A stretch of 64,000 nt of DNA from Paenibacillus dauci (GCF_000971985.1 NZ_LAQQ01000008.1:1-64000), one strand, 5' to 3'. Shown: positions 17,435 through 27,209, counted from the stretch's first letter. A program made the numbers and translations. Notes: generated from the sequence alone by a model not told the origin.

Positions 17435-17889
17435 TAGTAGGTGCAACTGATATTGTCCATTGTTACAACGACCATCCTCCTTCTCTGCTGGATTGCGCTT
17501 GTTCACTAGGCTGTTTCCTGTCAGATAAGCAATGGGGCTTATTTCAGCAGGTTGTTTCTATTATAGAATTCTGCGGTTACAGACGCTGTTCACAAATCCG
17601 GTTTATCTGTTTAAATAACAGAGCCTTTATTTTCCAGCTTTGCCGACGCGTACACTAGATAATCTGTTTATTGATCAATGCAAAAATCATCATATATCTT
17701 ACATGTAATATTAATTAACATAATAGTTACATTTATGCATAGTCTAATCCTGTTAAGTTATATTTATTTCCAAAATAATCAAAACTATCTCTTCAAATCC
17801 TCACACAACCTCTAAGATAACGTTAAATCAGAAATTATTCAGATTAACTTTGTTGACATGGAATTTAATTTTCTACAAAAGGGGCGGAT

Positions 17890-19239
17890 ATGATGGAGAA
17901 CAAGGTGCTTGGAGGAAGAATTTTCTCACTCGGACTGCAGCATGTACTGGCGATGTACGCCGGAGCGATTCTGGTACCCCTGCTCGTTGGACGAGCGCTT
18001 AATCTGACGGGAGAGCAGCTGTCCTATCTGGTAGCTATCGATCTGCTGACCTGCGGGATCGCCACGCTGCTGCAGGCATGGAAGACCCGGTATCTGGGTA
18101 TTGGGCTGCCGGTAATGCTGGGCAGCTCCTTTGTCGCTATTACGCCCATGATTGGTATCGGTAACCAGTACGGTCTGGGCGCGATCTATGGTGCGATTAT
18201 AGCAGCCGGTTTGTTTGTAGCCGTCTTTGCCGGATGGTTCGGGAAAATGATCAAATTGTTCCCGCCGGTTGTGACCGGTACAGTCGTTGTAGTCATCGGT
18301 CTCTCGCTGATCCCCACCGGCATCAAAAATATGGCAGGCGGAGCCACCAGCCCCGAATTCGGCAGTCTGCACAATTTGCTGCTTTCCTTTGGCGTACTGG
18401 CACTCATTCTGATCATCAATCGATTCTTCACCGGATTTATGCGCTCACTGTCGGTATTGATCGGGATTGTAGCAGGTACGATAGTCGCTGCCCTGATGGG
18501 AAAAGTAAACCTGGCAGCGGTCAGCGAAGCGTCCTGGTTCCATCTGCCGCAGTTTTTCGCCTTTGGCATGCCAGAGTTTCGGATTGCTCCTATTCTGACC
18601 ATGATTATCGTCTGCATGGTCATTATCGTTGAATCGACCGGCGTATTCCTCGCTCTTGGACGTGTCTGTGATCAGAAACTCACCCCTCAGGACATGACCC
18701 GCGGTTATCGTACAGAAGGTATCGCGATTGTGCTGGGCGGATTGTTCAATGCTTTTCCATATAATACATTTGCTCAGAATGTTGGTCTGGTCGAGCTGTC
18801 CCGGGTCAAAACGCGTAATGTAATTGTGATGGCTTCCGGTATTCTGGTCGTACTTGGTCTGGTGCCCAAGATCGCAGCACTGGCAACCGTGATTCCGGCG
18901 GCAGTGCTGGGCGGAGCTACTGTCGTACTGTTCGGTATGGTCGTCGCTTCTGGTATCCGTATGCTGACCGAAGTGAATTTTCAGGATCAGCGCAATCTGC
19001 TCGTCGTGGCCTGCTCGATCTCACTTGGTATCGGTGCAACCGTAGTGCCGGAGCTGTTCGCCGGGCTCCCCTCTGCGCTGCGCATTATTGTCAGTGACGG
19101 CACCATTACCGGCAGTCTGTCGGCGATACTGCTGAATCTGTTTTTCCAGGCCTCTTCCCGCTTTGGCCGTTCGGCAACTGCTGCGAAGACCGTCGAACCG
19201 GTAGAGACAAACGTCATTCGGGAACAGATATCTGGTTAA
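17890..19239 (+). CDS. NCS2-family xanthine/uric acid permease
   Basis: 449-residue polytopic membrane protein with about 12-14 hydrophobic segments. It has NCS2 hallmarks: LGLQHVLAMYAGAILVPL in the first helix, GIGLPVMLGSSFVAITPM, the substrate-region ESTGVFLALG, and the family signature QNVGLVELSRVKTR, whose N-x-G-x(4) pattern is typical of xanthine/uric acid carriers. It is a proton symporter for oxidised purines; uric acid and xanthine cannot be separated from sequence. Two adjacent ATGs (17890, 17893) follow GGGGCGG; the second has the better spacing. No purine riboswitch was recognised upstream. Confidence 0.88.
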   Translation: MMENKVLGGRIFSLGLQHVLAMYAGAILVPLLVGRALNLTGEQLSYLVAIDLLTCGIATLLQAWKTRYLGIGLPVMLGSSFVAITPMIGIGNQYGLGAIYGAIIAAGLFVAVFAGWFGKMIKLFPPVVTGTVVVVIGLSLIPTGIKNMAGGATSPEFGSLHNLLLSFGVLALILIINRFFTGFMRSLSVLIGIVAGTIVAALMGKVNLAAVSEASWFHLPQFFAFGMPEFRIAPILTMIIVCMVIIVESTGVFLALGRVCDQKLTPQDMTRGYRTEGIAIVLGGLFNAFPYNTFAQNVGLVELSRVKTRNVIVMASGILVVLGLVPKIAALATVIPAAVLGGATVVLFGMVVASGIRMLTEVNFQDQRNLLVVACSISLGIGATVVPELFAGLPSALRIIVSDGTITGSLSAILLNLFFQASSRFGRSATAAKTVEPVETNVIREQISG

Positions 19240-19447
19240 TCGATGTGGAGCTGCCAAATTTATACTGGATAGATTACCTGACGGACTATCCAGTAGTTCT
19301 ATCTGCGTGTTAGGATCAATCACCGAATCAATTCCTTCAATAACGGGACAAGCACACTCTCTCCTTGCTATAATGGGAATATATGTGGGTATTCTGCGGA
19401 ATACCCTCTTCGTATGACAAATATAGATAAGTGGATAGGAGCTGCCC

Positions 19448-20233
19448 ATGTCTGAACAGAGCATTATTTTCTTCGATATTGACGGAACCCTGCTGGATCA
19501 TAACAAAGAAATTCCCGCTTCCACCAAAAAGGCCATCTTCGATCTGCGTGAACGCGGACACGAAGTAGCCATTGCTACCGGACGCGCGCCTTTTATGTTT
19601 GAAGATATTCGCAAAGAGCTGGAAATTGATACGTATGTCAGCTACAACGGACAGTATGTTGTACTGCGCGGTGAAGTTATTTATACCAATCCGCTGAATC
19701 CTGACGCGCTGAAGACGCTGACCGAAACAGCGATTGAAAAGGAAAATCCGATCGTATATATGGATGCGGACGATATGCATTCCAATGTACCGGAAGATCA
19801 TGAATATATTACGACCAGCATCAAGACACTACAGGTCGGCAAATTCCCGAGCTTTGACCCTTCGTATTATCAAAATCGTGACATTTACCAGTGCCTGCTG
19901 TTCTGCTTGGAAGGTGCCGAGCAGCAGTATGAAGCGGATTTCAACGACTTTGACTTTATCCGCTGGCATCCGATGTCGGTCGATGTATTGCCTTCCGGCG
20001 GTTCCAAAGCCAACGGCATTTCCAAAATCACCGACAAGCTGGGATTCCCGCGGGAACGCCAGTATGCATTCGGTGATGGGCTGAACGATGTAGAGATGCT
20101 CAAGCAGATCTATAACAGTGTTGCCATGGGTAACGGTGAAGAGGAAGCCAAAGCAGCTGCCAGACATGTCACCAAAAATGTAGATGAAGATGGCATTCTA
20201 CATGGTCTGCAAATGGTTGGACTGCTGGATTAA
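19448..20233 (+). CDS. HAD-superfamily Cof-type phosphatase
   Basis: 261-residue cytosolic hydrolase. Motif I FFDIDGTLLD (nucleophile and acid Asp pair, residues ~9-13), motif II ATGRAP, a C2-type cap of ~120 residues, and motif III/IV KANGISK ... AFGDGLNDVEML with the late Asp pair. This is the Cof/YbjI subclass acting on sugar phosphates, FMN or pyridoxal phosphate; the substrate is not predictable. AGGAG sits eight bases ahead of the ATG. Monocistronic, followed by a terminator. Confidence 0.88.
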   Translation: MSEQSIIFFDIDGTLLDHNKEIPASTKKAIFDLRERGHEVAIATGRAPFMFEDIRKELEIDTYVSYNGQYVVLRGEVIYTNPLNPDALKTLTETAIEKENPIVYMDADDMHSNVPEDHEYITTSIKTLQVGKFPSFDPSYYQNRDIYQCLLFCLEGAEQQYEADFNDFDFIRWHPMSVDVLPSGGSKANGISKITDKLGFPRERQYAFGDGLNDVEMLKQIYNSVAMGNGEEEAKAAARHVTKNVDEDGILHGLQMVGLLD

Positions 20234-20317
20234 GGAATAAGAAATACTTTCCATACCTCAAATCAGTAATGATAACAGAAGCACATAAAGCGAGATCATT
20301 TATAAATAATCTCTATA

Positions 20318-20370
20318 CCAAAAAGCCACCGGACCGGGGTATCAACCCTGCAATCGGTGGCTTTTCTTCA
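20318..20370 (+). terminator. Terminator between HAD phosphatase and unknown gene
   Basis: AAAAGCCACCG (20321-20331) pairs with CGGTGGCTTTT (20355-20365) around a GGGGT/ACCC inner pairing. T and A runs on the two sides make it bidirectional between convergent genes. Confidence 0.85.
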
Positions 20371-20388
20371 TTTTCTTGTGTGGCATCA

Positions 20389-20868
20389 TTAATCGTAATA
20401 AGAAGGTATGGTAACAGCAATAGTGGCAAAATATAAATTTCTCTTCTCATCTTCCAAATTTTCTGGAAGTACTTCTGCAAGAAATTCCGGCGAGTTAATG
20501 ATGGCGTCTGTCATAACATTAGCCCTCCACAAGGAAAGTCCAATTTCTCTGAAAAAGAAAGTATATCCCAGCTCGGCTTCCATATTATTTACAAATGATG
20601 TATGGATACGAATAGTGCTTACGATATCCTCAGCTGTGGTATTGAAAAGATCCAAATCCTTGTATAGTAGTTTGAACCCGGCTGAGTCAAAAGGGTTATT
20701 TATCTCTATGAATTTTAGCCGATTATTGGAGTCATATTCAAACGTCTGGAACAATTCTTCGTTGTTAATCCATGGGGCATTCTGGAGTTCTTGTTGAACT
20801 TGCATTTCAGTCATCCCCAGCTGAATAGAACCTATACCCACTAATGGATTTATTGTAATGGTGTACAT
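20389..20868 (-). CDS. Uncharacterised 159-residue protein
   Basis: I do not recognise this family with confidence. The protein is soluble, acidic and has no signal peptide. It opens with MYTITINPLVGIGSIQLGMTEMQVQQEL, in which the G-x-I-x-L-G-M-x-x-x-x-V pattern recalls short beta-rich modules found in immunity-type and SmpA-like proteins. The rest alternates strands and aromatic turns (LGYTFFFREIGLSLWRANV). ATG 20868 is preferred over 20886 because AAGGAG lies seven bases upstream. It is downstream of the siderophore permease on the same strand (62-base gap) but probably separate. An immunity role is possible; no toxin gene is adjacent. Confidence 0.6.
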   Translation of the reverse strand: MYTITINPLVGIGSIQLGMTEMQVQQELQNAPWINNEELFQTFEYDSNNRLKFIEINNPFDSAGFKLLYKDLDLFNTTAEDIVSTIRIHTSFVNNMEAELGYTFFFREIGLSLWRANVMTDAIINSPEFLAEVLPENLEDEKRNLYFATIAVTIPSYYD

Positions 20869-20930
20869 TCGTATGCTCCTTCTCATTTAATATCTGTCAT
20901 CTATAATAACAAAATTAGATCGTACTATAT

Positions 20931-21953
20931 TTATGTCCGGCTGCGGAACAGCAAATACACAAAATAGGGCACGCCAATAATCGAGATTACAATCCCTGCT
21001 GCCAGCTGAGCCGGCGCAAAGATCGTCTTGCCAATCAGATCACCGAGCACGACCATCAGCATGCCGACCAGTCCGCTAATCGGCAGCAGCCGGGAATGAT
21101 GTAGTCCGACGAGTCGTCTCGCAATATGCGGAGCGATCAAACCGACAAATCCGATCCCACCGGATACGGATACACAGGCGGCTACCAGACCGACAGCAGC
21201 GAGTATCAGTCGCTGACGCTGGGCAGTGAGAGGTACCCCCAGACTGAGTGCCGTCTCATCATGCAGCTGCATCACATCGAGCAGCATTGACTTGCGCCAG
21301 ATGTACGGAATCAGAATCAATAGCCAGGGCAGCATCGCAGTAATATACTGCCAGTTGGCACTATGCAGACTCCCTGCCAGCCAGACGGCTGCCGCTTCAA
21401 AGTCATCCGGGTTCATGCGTAGAGACAGATATAACGTGACTGCCGAGAATCCCGAACTGACGGCTATTCCGACCAGAATCAACTGCTGCGGCTCCAAACG
21501 ACCATTACTCCGGGCAAACCAGAAGATCAGGATCACCGCCGCGACTCCTCCGCATAATCCAAACAGCGGCATCGCCATAAAAGCGAGCCAACCGGTAAGC
21601 TCTAACGACTGCTTAAAGATCAGCATAAACAATACCACGGCCATACTCGCTCCGGCATTGATACCGAGCATTCCCGGATCGGCCAGTCCGTTACGGGTCA
21701 CGCCCTGAATAACTGCTCCTGCAATACCAAGCCCCAGTCCGATCAACATCGCCAGCACGATTCGGGGCAGCCGGAAATCAAAGATTACCAGATCGTGTGC
21801 TGCCACTGGATCCACACGCAGCAGCGTCTTTACAATATCCCCAACCGACAAATCGAATGTACCATTGGTCAGACTGATATAAAATGTCGTCAGGATGAGC
21901 AGTAGCAGACCACATACAACCAGCAGCAGACGCCGCATGGAATCAGTTTTCAT
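20931..21953 (-). CDS. feuC: FecCD-family siderophore ABC permease (FeuC-like)
   Basis: 340-residue polytopic permease of the BtuC/FecCD fold, with ~10 hydrophobic helices. Motifs include LRLPRIVLAMLIGLGLGIAGAVIQGVTRNGLADPGMLGINAGAS near the N terminus and GGIGFVGLIAPHIARRLVG before the final helices (coupling region to the ATPase). It forms a heterodimer with the preceding permease to pass ferric siderophore. It overlaps that gene by 11 bases, with GGAGG eight bases before its ATG. No ATPase is encoded here, as in the Bacillus feu locus, where a separately encoded ATPase serves the system. Confidence 0.85.
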   Translation of the reverse strand: MKTDSMRRLLLVVCGLLLLILTTFYISLTNGTFDLSVGDIVKTLLRVDPVAAHDLVIFDFRLPRIVLAMLIGLGLGIAGAVIQGVTRNGLADPGMLGINAGASMAVVLFMLIFKQSLELTGWLAFMAMPLFGLCGGVAAVILIFWFARSNGRLEPQQLILVGIAVSSGFSAVTLYLSLRMNPDDFEAAAVWLAGSLHSANWQYITAMLPWLLILIPYIWRKSMLLDVMQLHDETALSLGVPLTAQRQRLILAAVGLVAACVSVSGGIGFVGLIAPHIARRLVGLHHSRLLPISGLVGMLMVVLGDLIGKTIFAPAQLAAGIVISIIGVPYFVYLLFRSRT

Positions 21954-22956
21954 TGGTTTTTCCTCCTTTCCGGCGAATCAGGTAAAGGAAGAATGGTACA
22001 CCAAACAAAGCGGTAATAACGCCAATCGGCGTCTCGAACGGAGCATTGACCCAGCGGCTCAAAATATCGCACCAGCCGAGGAAAATCCCTCCAAACAGCG
22101 CACAGCATGGGATGACCCGGCGATAATCCACACCGACCAGATAACGGGTCATATGCGGCACGAGCAGACCGACAAAGGCAATCTTGCCTGCCAGTGCTAC
22201 AGATACGCCGGTCAGCAGCACTACAGCAAGCATGGATAATCCTTTGATCAGACCGGTTCGCTGACCCAGCCCCGCCGCGATCTCGTCACCCATGGATAGC
22301 ACGGTAATCGAACGAGCCAATATCAACGCCAGCAGCAGACCGGCGATAGCAAACGGAATAATCATCCGAATCATCACCGGATCGATCTGATCTAGTCGGG
22401 CGTTATACCAGAAGCTCACCGATTGGGACACCTGAAAATACGTTGCAGCCGCTTCCGCCACTCCGCTCATAAATGTACCGATAATCGTACCCAGTATGGC
22501 CATCCGTACCGGTGATGTACCGTTCGGCAGTAGCCATGCCAGCCCGAACACAATACCGGCTCCTATCGCCGATCCGATAAGCGAATACACGATCATCGTT
22601 AGCGAAGAAGCGCCAGGCAGTAGAATCATGCACAGTGTAATCATCAGGACCGATCCATCCGAGACACCCATGATCGATGGTGAAGCCAGATAATTGCGTG
22701 TCATACCCTGCATCAATGCTCCCGAGACGGCCAAAAAGGCACCGATCAGCATCGTACCAATCGCACGCGGCAGTCGGGACTGCATAATGATCTGATGATC
22801 GATTTGATTCGGATCAAAATGAAATAATGCCTGGATAATCGTCTGAGCATCCATATCCTTGGCACCATACAAGATAGAAATGGAAATAGTGAGCGCCACC
22901 AGGAGGGGAGCGCTCACTATCAGGATCAGCGGATACCACTTGCGGATGCCGCTCAT
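21943..22956 (-). CDS. feuB: FecCD-family siderophore ABC permease (FeuB-like)
   Basis: 337-residue partner permease. Family motifs are SRLPRAIGTMLIGAFLAVSGALMQGMTRNYLASPSIMGVSDGS and GKIAFVGLLVPHMTRYLVGVDYRRVIP. Its ATG overlaps the stop codon of the lipoprotein gene by one base (TAATG), and the downstream permease overlaps its end. This tight coupling gives the order lipoprotein, permease, permease. Naming follows the B. subtilis feuABC order and the presence of a Btr-like regulator and a BesA-like esterase nearby; strict orthology is inferred. Confidence 0.85.
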   Translation of the reverse strand: MSGIRKWYPLILIVSAPLLVALTISISILYGAKDMDAQTIIQALFHFDPNQIDHQIIMQSRLPRAIGTMLIGAFLAVSGALMQGMTRNYLASPSIMGVSDGSVLMITLCMILLPGASSLTMIVYSLIGSAIGAGIVFGLAWLLPNGTSPVRMAILGTIIGTFMSGVAEAAATYFQVSQSVSFWYNARLDQIDPVMIRMIIPFAIAGLLLALILARSITVLSMGDEIAAGLGQRTGLIKGLSMLAVVLLTGVSVALAGKIAFVGLLVPHMTRYLVGVDYRRVIPCCALFGGIFLGWCDILSRWVNAPFETPIGVITALFGVPFFLYLIRRKGGKTNEN

Positions 22957-23951
22957 TATTGACTCAGTTCCTTCACAGCTGCTTTGAGGAATTGATCACG
23001 GCTCCATGCTGGACCGCCTTCGGACAGCGGATCAATGACATTGACATAGACATGTCCTTCCTGGAAAGCTTTCGTTTTGCTCAGGATTGGGTTCTTCTTC
23101 AGGTCTTCCAGTGCTCCCGGGGTATCTGGGTTCTCATCTGTAGAGAACTGGATAAACAGATAGTCCGGATTGATCTGGGCAAACTGCTCGATTGAAATTT
23201 CCTGCTGGGCTTTGGTCTGCTGGATAATATCCGGTACATTCAGACCTACATCTTCATACAGCGCAGCATTTACAAATACATTGGATGGATATACACAGAC
23301 AGAACCCTGACGGATACGGACAGCCAGTACGGTTTTGTCTTTCATTTTGTCTTTCAACTCGGCTTTGGCAGTGGCTACATCCTGCTGGTAAGTGGTGATC
23401 GCGGTCTGGGCTTCTTTGGACTTGCCGGTCAGCTCACCCATCAGCTTCAGATTATCCTGCCAGTTATCAGAGATATGCGATACCTGAATCGTTGGGGCAA
23501 TCTTGTTTAGCTGCTCCACAACTGGTGCGTCGAATTTGGTAGTACCGAGGATCACATCGGGCTTGAGGGACAGAATCGTCTCAAAGTTCGGCTCGGTCTT
23601 CTCCCCGATTGATTCCGCTTGGTCGGTGATCGAAGCGAATTTCTCCGGGAACTTGCCGCTATAGGTAATCGCACCCACCGGATGCACATCCAGCAGTAGT
23701 GCATCTTCCATCGCTTCCATGGAGCCGGTAATGACGATACGTTCTGCCGTTGCAGGAACCGTATATTCTTTGCCCAGGTAAGTGATAGTACGCTGCTCTC
23801 CGGAACTATTCTCGCTGGTAGCTGTGCCGGCTGCTGATGTAGAAGTTGCCTGGCTGCTGCCGCAAGCGGATACGAGTAGAGCGGTGAGTAGCAGTATAAT
23901 CAGGACAGACCATCTGCCCGTCTTGCGATGTGTAGAGAAACTTGAATTCAT
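22956..23951 (-). CDS. feuA: Iron-siderophore substrate-binding lipoprotein (FeuA-like)
   Basis: 331-residue lipoprotein. The signal peptide ends in a lipobox LVSAC with the lipidated Cys at residue 30. A low-complexity Ser/Thr/Ala linker follows, then a class III (helical-backbone) periplasmic-binding fold: RTITYLGKEYTVPATAERIVITGSMEAMEDALLLDVHPVGA at the start, KPDVILGTTKFD and the closing PALEDL-like segment. It captures ferric catecholate siderophore at the outer membrane face of the cell. First gene of a three-gene operon whose leader carries a Fur box ~40 bases upstream. It is next to an AraC regulator that bears a similar ligand-binding domain. Confidence 0.88.
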   Translation of the reverse strand: MNSSFSTHRKTGRWSVLIILLLTALLVSACGSSQATSTSAAGTATSENSSGEQRTITYLGKEYTVPATAERIVITGSMEAMEDALLLDVHPVGAITYSGKFPEKFASITDQAESIGEKTEPNFETILSLKPDVILGTTKFDAPVVEQLNKIAPTIQVSHISDNWQDNLKLMGELTGKSKEAQTAITTYQQDVATAKAELKDKMKDKTVLAVRIRQGSVCVYPSNVFVNAALYEDVGLNVPDIIQQTKAQQEISIEQFAQINPDYLFIQFSTDENPDTPGALEDLKKNPILSKTKAFQEGHVYVNVIDPLSEGGPAWSRDQFLKAAVKELSQ

Positions 23952-23990
23952 TGGGTATATGCACTCCTTTTGGACATTGATATCAATTGA

Positions 23991-24005
23991 TGATAATGAT
24001 TCTCA
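23991..24005 (-). promoter_or_regulatory. Fur box of the feu-like operon
   Basis: TGATAATGATTCTCA is a 7-1-7 Fur-type inverted repeat with a single mismatch (TGATAAT-n-ATTATCA). It lies upstream of the lipoprotein gene, consistent with iron repression. Confidence 0.8.
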
Positions 24006-24059
24006 ATAGAAATCATAGTATGGATTGTCCGGCAGGAACATGGACAATCTTCACAAAAC

Positions 24060-25751
24060 TCATGGACGATTGTCTGTGAATACTGCCAACGCCTGCTGTG
24101 CCATCCGTTTGTATGCTTCCGGTGAGCAGTCCCGCCATGGATCGGAGCTCAGGATATGAACATGTTCCTGTCTGACCGCCTGCATGGATTGCCAGCTCGG
24201 CTGTTGGATCAGTTCTTTCCAGTGCAGCAGGGTCTCGCTCTCCTGACAGATCAGCAGCAGTATACGGTCTGCGTCGGCGCGGGTAATCTGTTCCAGTGTA
24301 AAAGGAAGATCTTCATGCTCTTCATCATCATTCCCGGTTAATGAGAGCAGATTCAACTGCAGATCCTCGCGCAGCATACGTCCTGCTTCGGTTAGTCGGC
24401 AGGAATAGAAGTGACCTTTCCAGTAACGAACAAATAATACTTGTCCCGGTAATCCCTGCTCTGACAGTTGTCCCCGAATCTGCCCGTTCTGCTCGTGATA
24501 ACGATCCAGCCAGCGCTGTGCCTGCTGCTCTTCTCCCAGCTGCCGTGCCAACTGCAGCAGCTGATCCTGCCATTCTGTCGACCAGGCATCCATATAGTGC
24601 ACAGGAGCGATATTTTCCAGCAGCTGCTTCTCCTGCAGACTGATATGATTCGGTGCAATGATCAGCTCTGGCTGACAGCTGGTTAATATGCTGATATTTT
24701 CCCGCCACTGTGTATTGGCACGTTGTACTTTTAGATGTACCGGAATGTCTGCTGCATACTGCCGCTTGTCATGACCAGTCCACTTGGGATGCAGTGGCGC
24801 TGCATAAGGAATAATGCCCATCGCCAGCAGATAACCGGTAACGACCGGATCATAAGAAGCAATCTTGCGCTGATGATTGCGTATGTAGGCAGATGGCGTA
24901 ACGCCTGTCTCCTGCTTGAATTTGCGGCTAAAATAAAACTCGTCATTATAACCAATCTGATGCGCAATATCCCGCAATCGCAGTTCCGGATTGGTCATCA
25001 ACCTGCGTGCCTCTTCCATCCGTAGCCGGGTAATATAATGGATCACACTTTCCCCGTAATATTTCTTGAACAGGCTTACGTAGTAATTGCGGCTAATCCC
25101 TGCCATATCGGCTAATTGATCCAGGGTCAGGGGTTCGCGGTAATGCCGTCCGATGTAGGCATATGTACGCTGCAGCTGGATATGAATATCGCCTTCGGCA
25201 GCCGATTCCTGCTCCTGCAGATCACAGAGCATCTGAACGAACAGACTGCCTGCCCGTGCCCGGCTGCCGGATTTGCCCGCTGTCCATTGTTTGTACAGCG
25301 ATTCACACAGAGGCAGCAACCATGAACCGGATACATTGCAGGCGAAGTAACTATCGTCTTTTTCGCCTTGGGTAGATTGGTCCAGCCGCTGCAGCTCATC
25401 TTGCTGTTCCATATAACTGTCAAAGCGGATCAGCAGCAGACTGATTCCTTTGCGACCTGAAGAACGTAGACCGAGCGTGGTTCCTGGAGCCAACCAGTGT
25501 ACGCTCTGCGCCTGCACTTTACGCTTGCCCTGCTCATCGGTGAGGACGCCCTCTCCTTCCATGATCACGATCATTATATAGGTAGTTGTATACTGCTGGG
25601 GAAGATGAAATGCACTGCTGCGGCGTATTTTCTCCACATCTCGCAGTCGAAATGACAGCTCATCCAGCTTGGCGAGAACAGACGGACGATAACTATGCTG
25701 ATCCCTCTCTAATGAAGGAACCAAACGGGTATCCAGCATACGGTTCATCAT
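24060..25751 (-). CDS. btr: AraC-family regulator fused to a siderophore-binding domain (Btr-like)
   Basis: 563 residues in three parts: an N-terminal cupin-like segment (~1-170), an AraC double helix-turn-helix (~185-290; LTLDQLADMAGISRNYYVSLFKKYYGES ... LRLRDIAHQIGYNDEFYFSRKFKQETGVTPSAY), and a C-terminal substrate-binding-protein-like domain (~300-560; RANTQWRENISILTSCQPELIIAPN). This architecture is that of B. subtilis Btr, which binds ferric bacillibactin and activates feuABC. It sits directly upstream of the feu-like operon on the same strand. GGAGG precedes ATG 25751 by five bases, and ATG 25748 is also possible. It shares a Fur-box-bearing intergenic region with the divergent esterase. 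Confidence 0.88.
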   Translation of the reverse strand: MMNRMLDTRLVPSLERDQHSYRPSVLAKLDELSFRLRDVEKIRRSSAFHLPQQYTTTYIMIVIMEGEGVLTDEQGKRKVQAQSVHWLAPGTTLGLRSSGRKGISLLLIRFDSYMEQQDELQRLDQSTQGEKDDSYFACNVSGSWLLPLCESLYKQWTAGKSGSRARAGSLFVQMLCDLQEQESAAEGDIHIQLQRTYAYIGRHYREPLTLDQLADMAGISRNYYVSLFKKYYGESVIHYITRLRMEEARRLMTNPELRLRDIAHQIGYNDEFYFSRKFKQETGVTPSAYIRNHQRKIASYDPVVTGYLLAMGIIPYAAPLHPKWTGHDKRQYAADIPVHLKVQRANTQWRENISILTSCQPELIIAPNHISLQEKQLLENIAPVHYMDAWSTEWQDQLLQLARQLGEEQQAQRWLDRYHEQNGQIRGQLSEQGLPGQVLFVRYWKGHFYSCRLTEAGRMLREDLQLNLLSLTGNDDEEHEDLPFTLEQITRADADRILLLICQESETLLHWKELIQQPSWQSMQAVRQEHVHILSSDPWRDCSPEAYKRMAQQALAVFTDNRP

Positions 25752-25914
25752 AAGTTCCTCCTTTGGTTGATGTTTATTGGTAGGGTCATTTTATTTTATG
25801 GTAACGGTTCTATCGAGCTCCAATATTATAGAGATGTGGTATGTCTGTTCATCAGGCGAAAATGGCTCTTATTTGATGGGTTCTTGTTTGACGTTTCTTT
25901 ATCCGACTTTCTAT

Positions 25915-25929
25915 TGATAATAATTCTCA
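25915..25929. promoter_or_regulatory. Fur box between btr-like gene and esterase
   Basis: TGATAATAATTCTCA matches the 7-1-7 Fur consensus with one mismatch. It sits in the 418-base divergent region between the regulator (minus) and the esterase (plus), so it may control either or both. No gene is seen in this gap. Confidence 0.78.
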
Positions 25930-26169
25930 ATTAAGCATATGATCAATGTACCCTTTTCTCTCCGGCACGTCAATGGATACAGGGGCTCAAGGTGATGATT
26001 ATCCATGTTCTGCCGGAATATTGTTCATGGAAGAGGATGAAATGGTCTTTTATACTGGGGACTATGCTTATTTCGCTATATAACTGCCGGTAGAATATAC
26101 AGATCATTCTGCGGCTGCTGCAGCTATACAGCAATCATCCATCCGTATGAACAGGAGGCGTATTATTTA

Positions 26170-27018
26170 ATGTCTGAACAATCTGCTTACTCTATCTATT
26201 CTTCGAATCATCCTATACATCCGGAAGTCCGACTGCGTGGAACGATGCAGTTCGATCTGCGCTCTGCCGAAGGACGGGATTACCGAATCATGGTGTCCAT
26301 CCCGGATCTGGAAGCACCGCAAGAAGGTTATCCAGTCGTCTATGCTTTGGACGGCCATGCTATTTTCTCTACCCTGCTGGAGGCCGAACGTGCCCAATGC
26401 CGCCGCAAGGAGAAGACCCGCGTGACCCCTTCTATTATCGTCGGCATCGGCTACCCGTCTGAACTACCCACCTCCTCGGAGCGGCATTACGACTATACTC
26501 TACCTGTACCCGTCGATAATCTGCCACCTTCCCGTGATGGACTGCCCTGGCCGGAATATGGCGGAGCGGATTACTTTTTGCGCTTTATCAATCAGGTATT
26601 GAAGCCCAAGGTTGAAAGTCTGCTGCCGGTTAATACGGATCATCAGACGCTGTTTGGGCATTCCTTTGGCGGATTATTCACACTACATGTGCTGTTCAGC
26701 TCGCCGGAATCTTTTCGCAATTATGTCTCTATCAGTCCCTCATTGCACTGGGGACAGCCGCAAATCGCCGAAGAAGAGCAGCAGTTTGCCGCGCGACTGC
26801 GTACCGAAGCCCGAAAGCATCATCTGCTGATTGCGGCAGGTGAACTGGAGAGTGATGCTCCATTTCATATGCTGCAAAATGCCTGTGCACTGGCGGAACG
26901 GCTTGCTCCGCTGCAGGCACATGGACTGAATGTACAATTCCGTGAGTATGCAGGTGAAAATCACGGATCGGTGGTTCCGACGGCGGTAAGCACGGCACTT
27001 CGTACTGCGGCGTTGTAG
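26170..27018 (+). CDS. Siderophore esterase-like alpha/beta hydrolase (BesA/IroE type)
   Basis: 282-residue cytosolic esterase (no signal peptide) of the putative-esterase/IroE group: VVYALDGHAIFSTL near the N terminus, the nucleophile elbow GHSFGGLFTLHVL (Ser at about residue 158), SPSLHWG, and a late Gly-Glu-Asn-His-Gly segment supplying the catalytic His (about residue 265). Such enzymes open the trilactone of catecholate siderophores to release iron. It is divergent from a Btr-like regulator and near FeuABC-like transport genes, with a Fur box upstream, which fits bacillibactin-type iron release. GGAGG lies 11 bases before the ATG. Confidence 0.85.
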   Translation: MSEQSAYSIYSSNHPIHPEVRLRGTMQFDLRSAEGRDYRIMVSIPDLEAPQEGYPVVYALDGHAIFSTLLEAERAQCRRKEKTRVTPSIIVGIGYPSELPTSSERHYDYTLPVPVDNLPPSRDGLPWPEYGGADYFLRFINQVLKPKVESLLPVNTDHQTLFGHSFGGLFTLHVLFSSPESFRNYVSISPSLHWGQPQIAEEEQQFAARLRTEARKHHLLIAAGELESDAPFHMLQNACALAERLAPLQAHGLNVQFREYAGENHGSVVPTAVSTALRTAAL

Positions 27019-27100
27019 GATCAATTGGCTACTGCTTAATGATGGGTTATGACTTCGAGAAGGAATAAGAGCGGTTGGTGTGCTGAGTTCATTCACTTCG

Positions 27101-27209
27101 GAAAGGAATAAGAGCACGTCCTCCGGTTAAGCCTGGAGATCCTTTGTTGGTTGGAGTAAATGAGGATCTCCAGGCTTAAATGTCGTCCTTTGCTCTTATT
27201 TCCTTTCCT
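27101..27209 (+). repeat. Hairpin repeat family, copy C
   Basis: The left arm GGAAAGGAATAAGAGCA pairs with the right TGCTCTTATTTCCTTTCC. Family boxes CTCCGGTTAAG and CTTAAATGTCG flank an inner stem CCTGGAGATCC / GGATCTCCAGG. It lies about 80 bases after the esterase stop. Its flanks are nearly identical to copy E. Confidence 0.85.

Noticed and set aside
17384-17889. Purine riboswitch ahead of the NCS2 permease
   Set aside because: I looked for the conserved purine-aptamer loops and did not find them; the region is only AT-rich.
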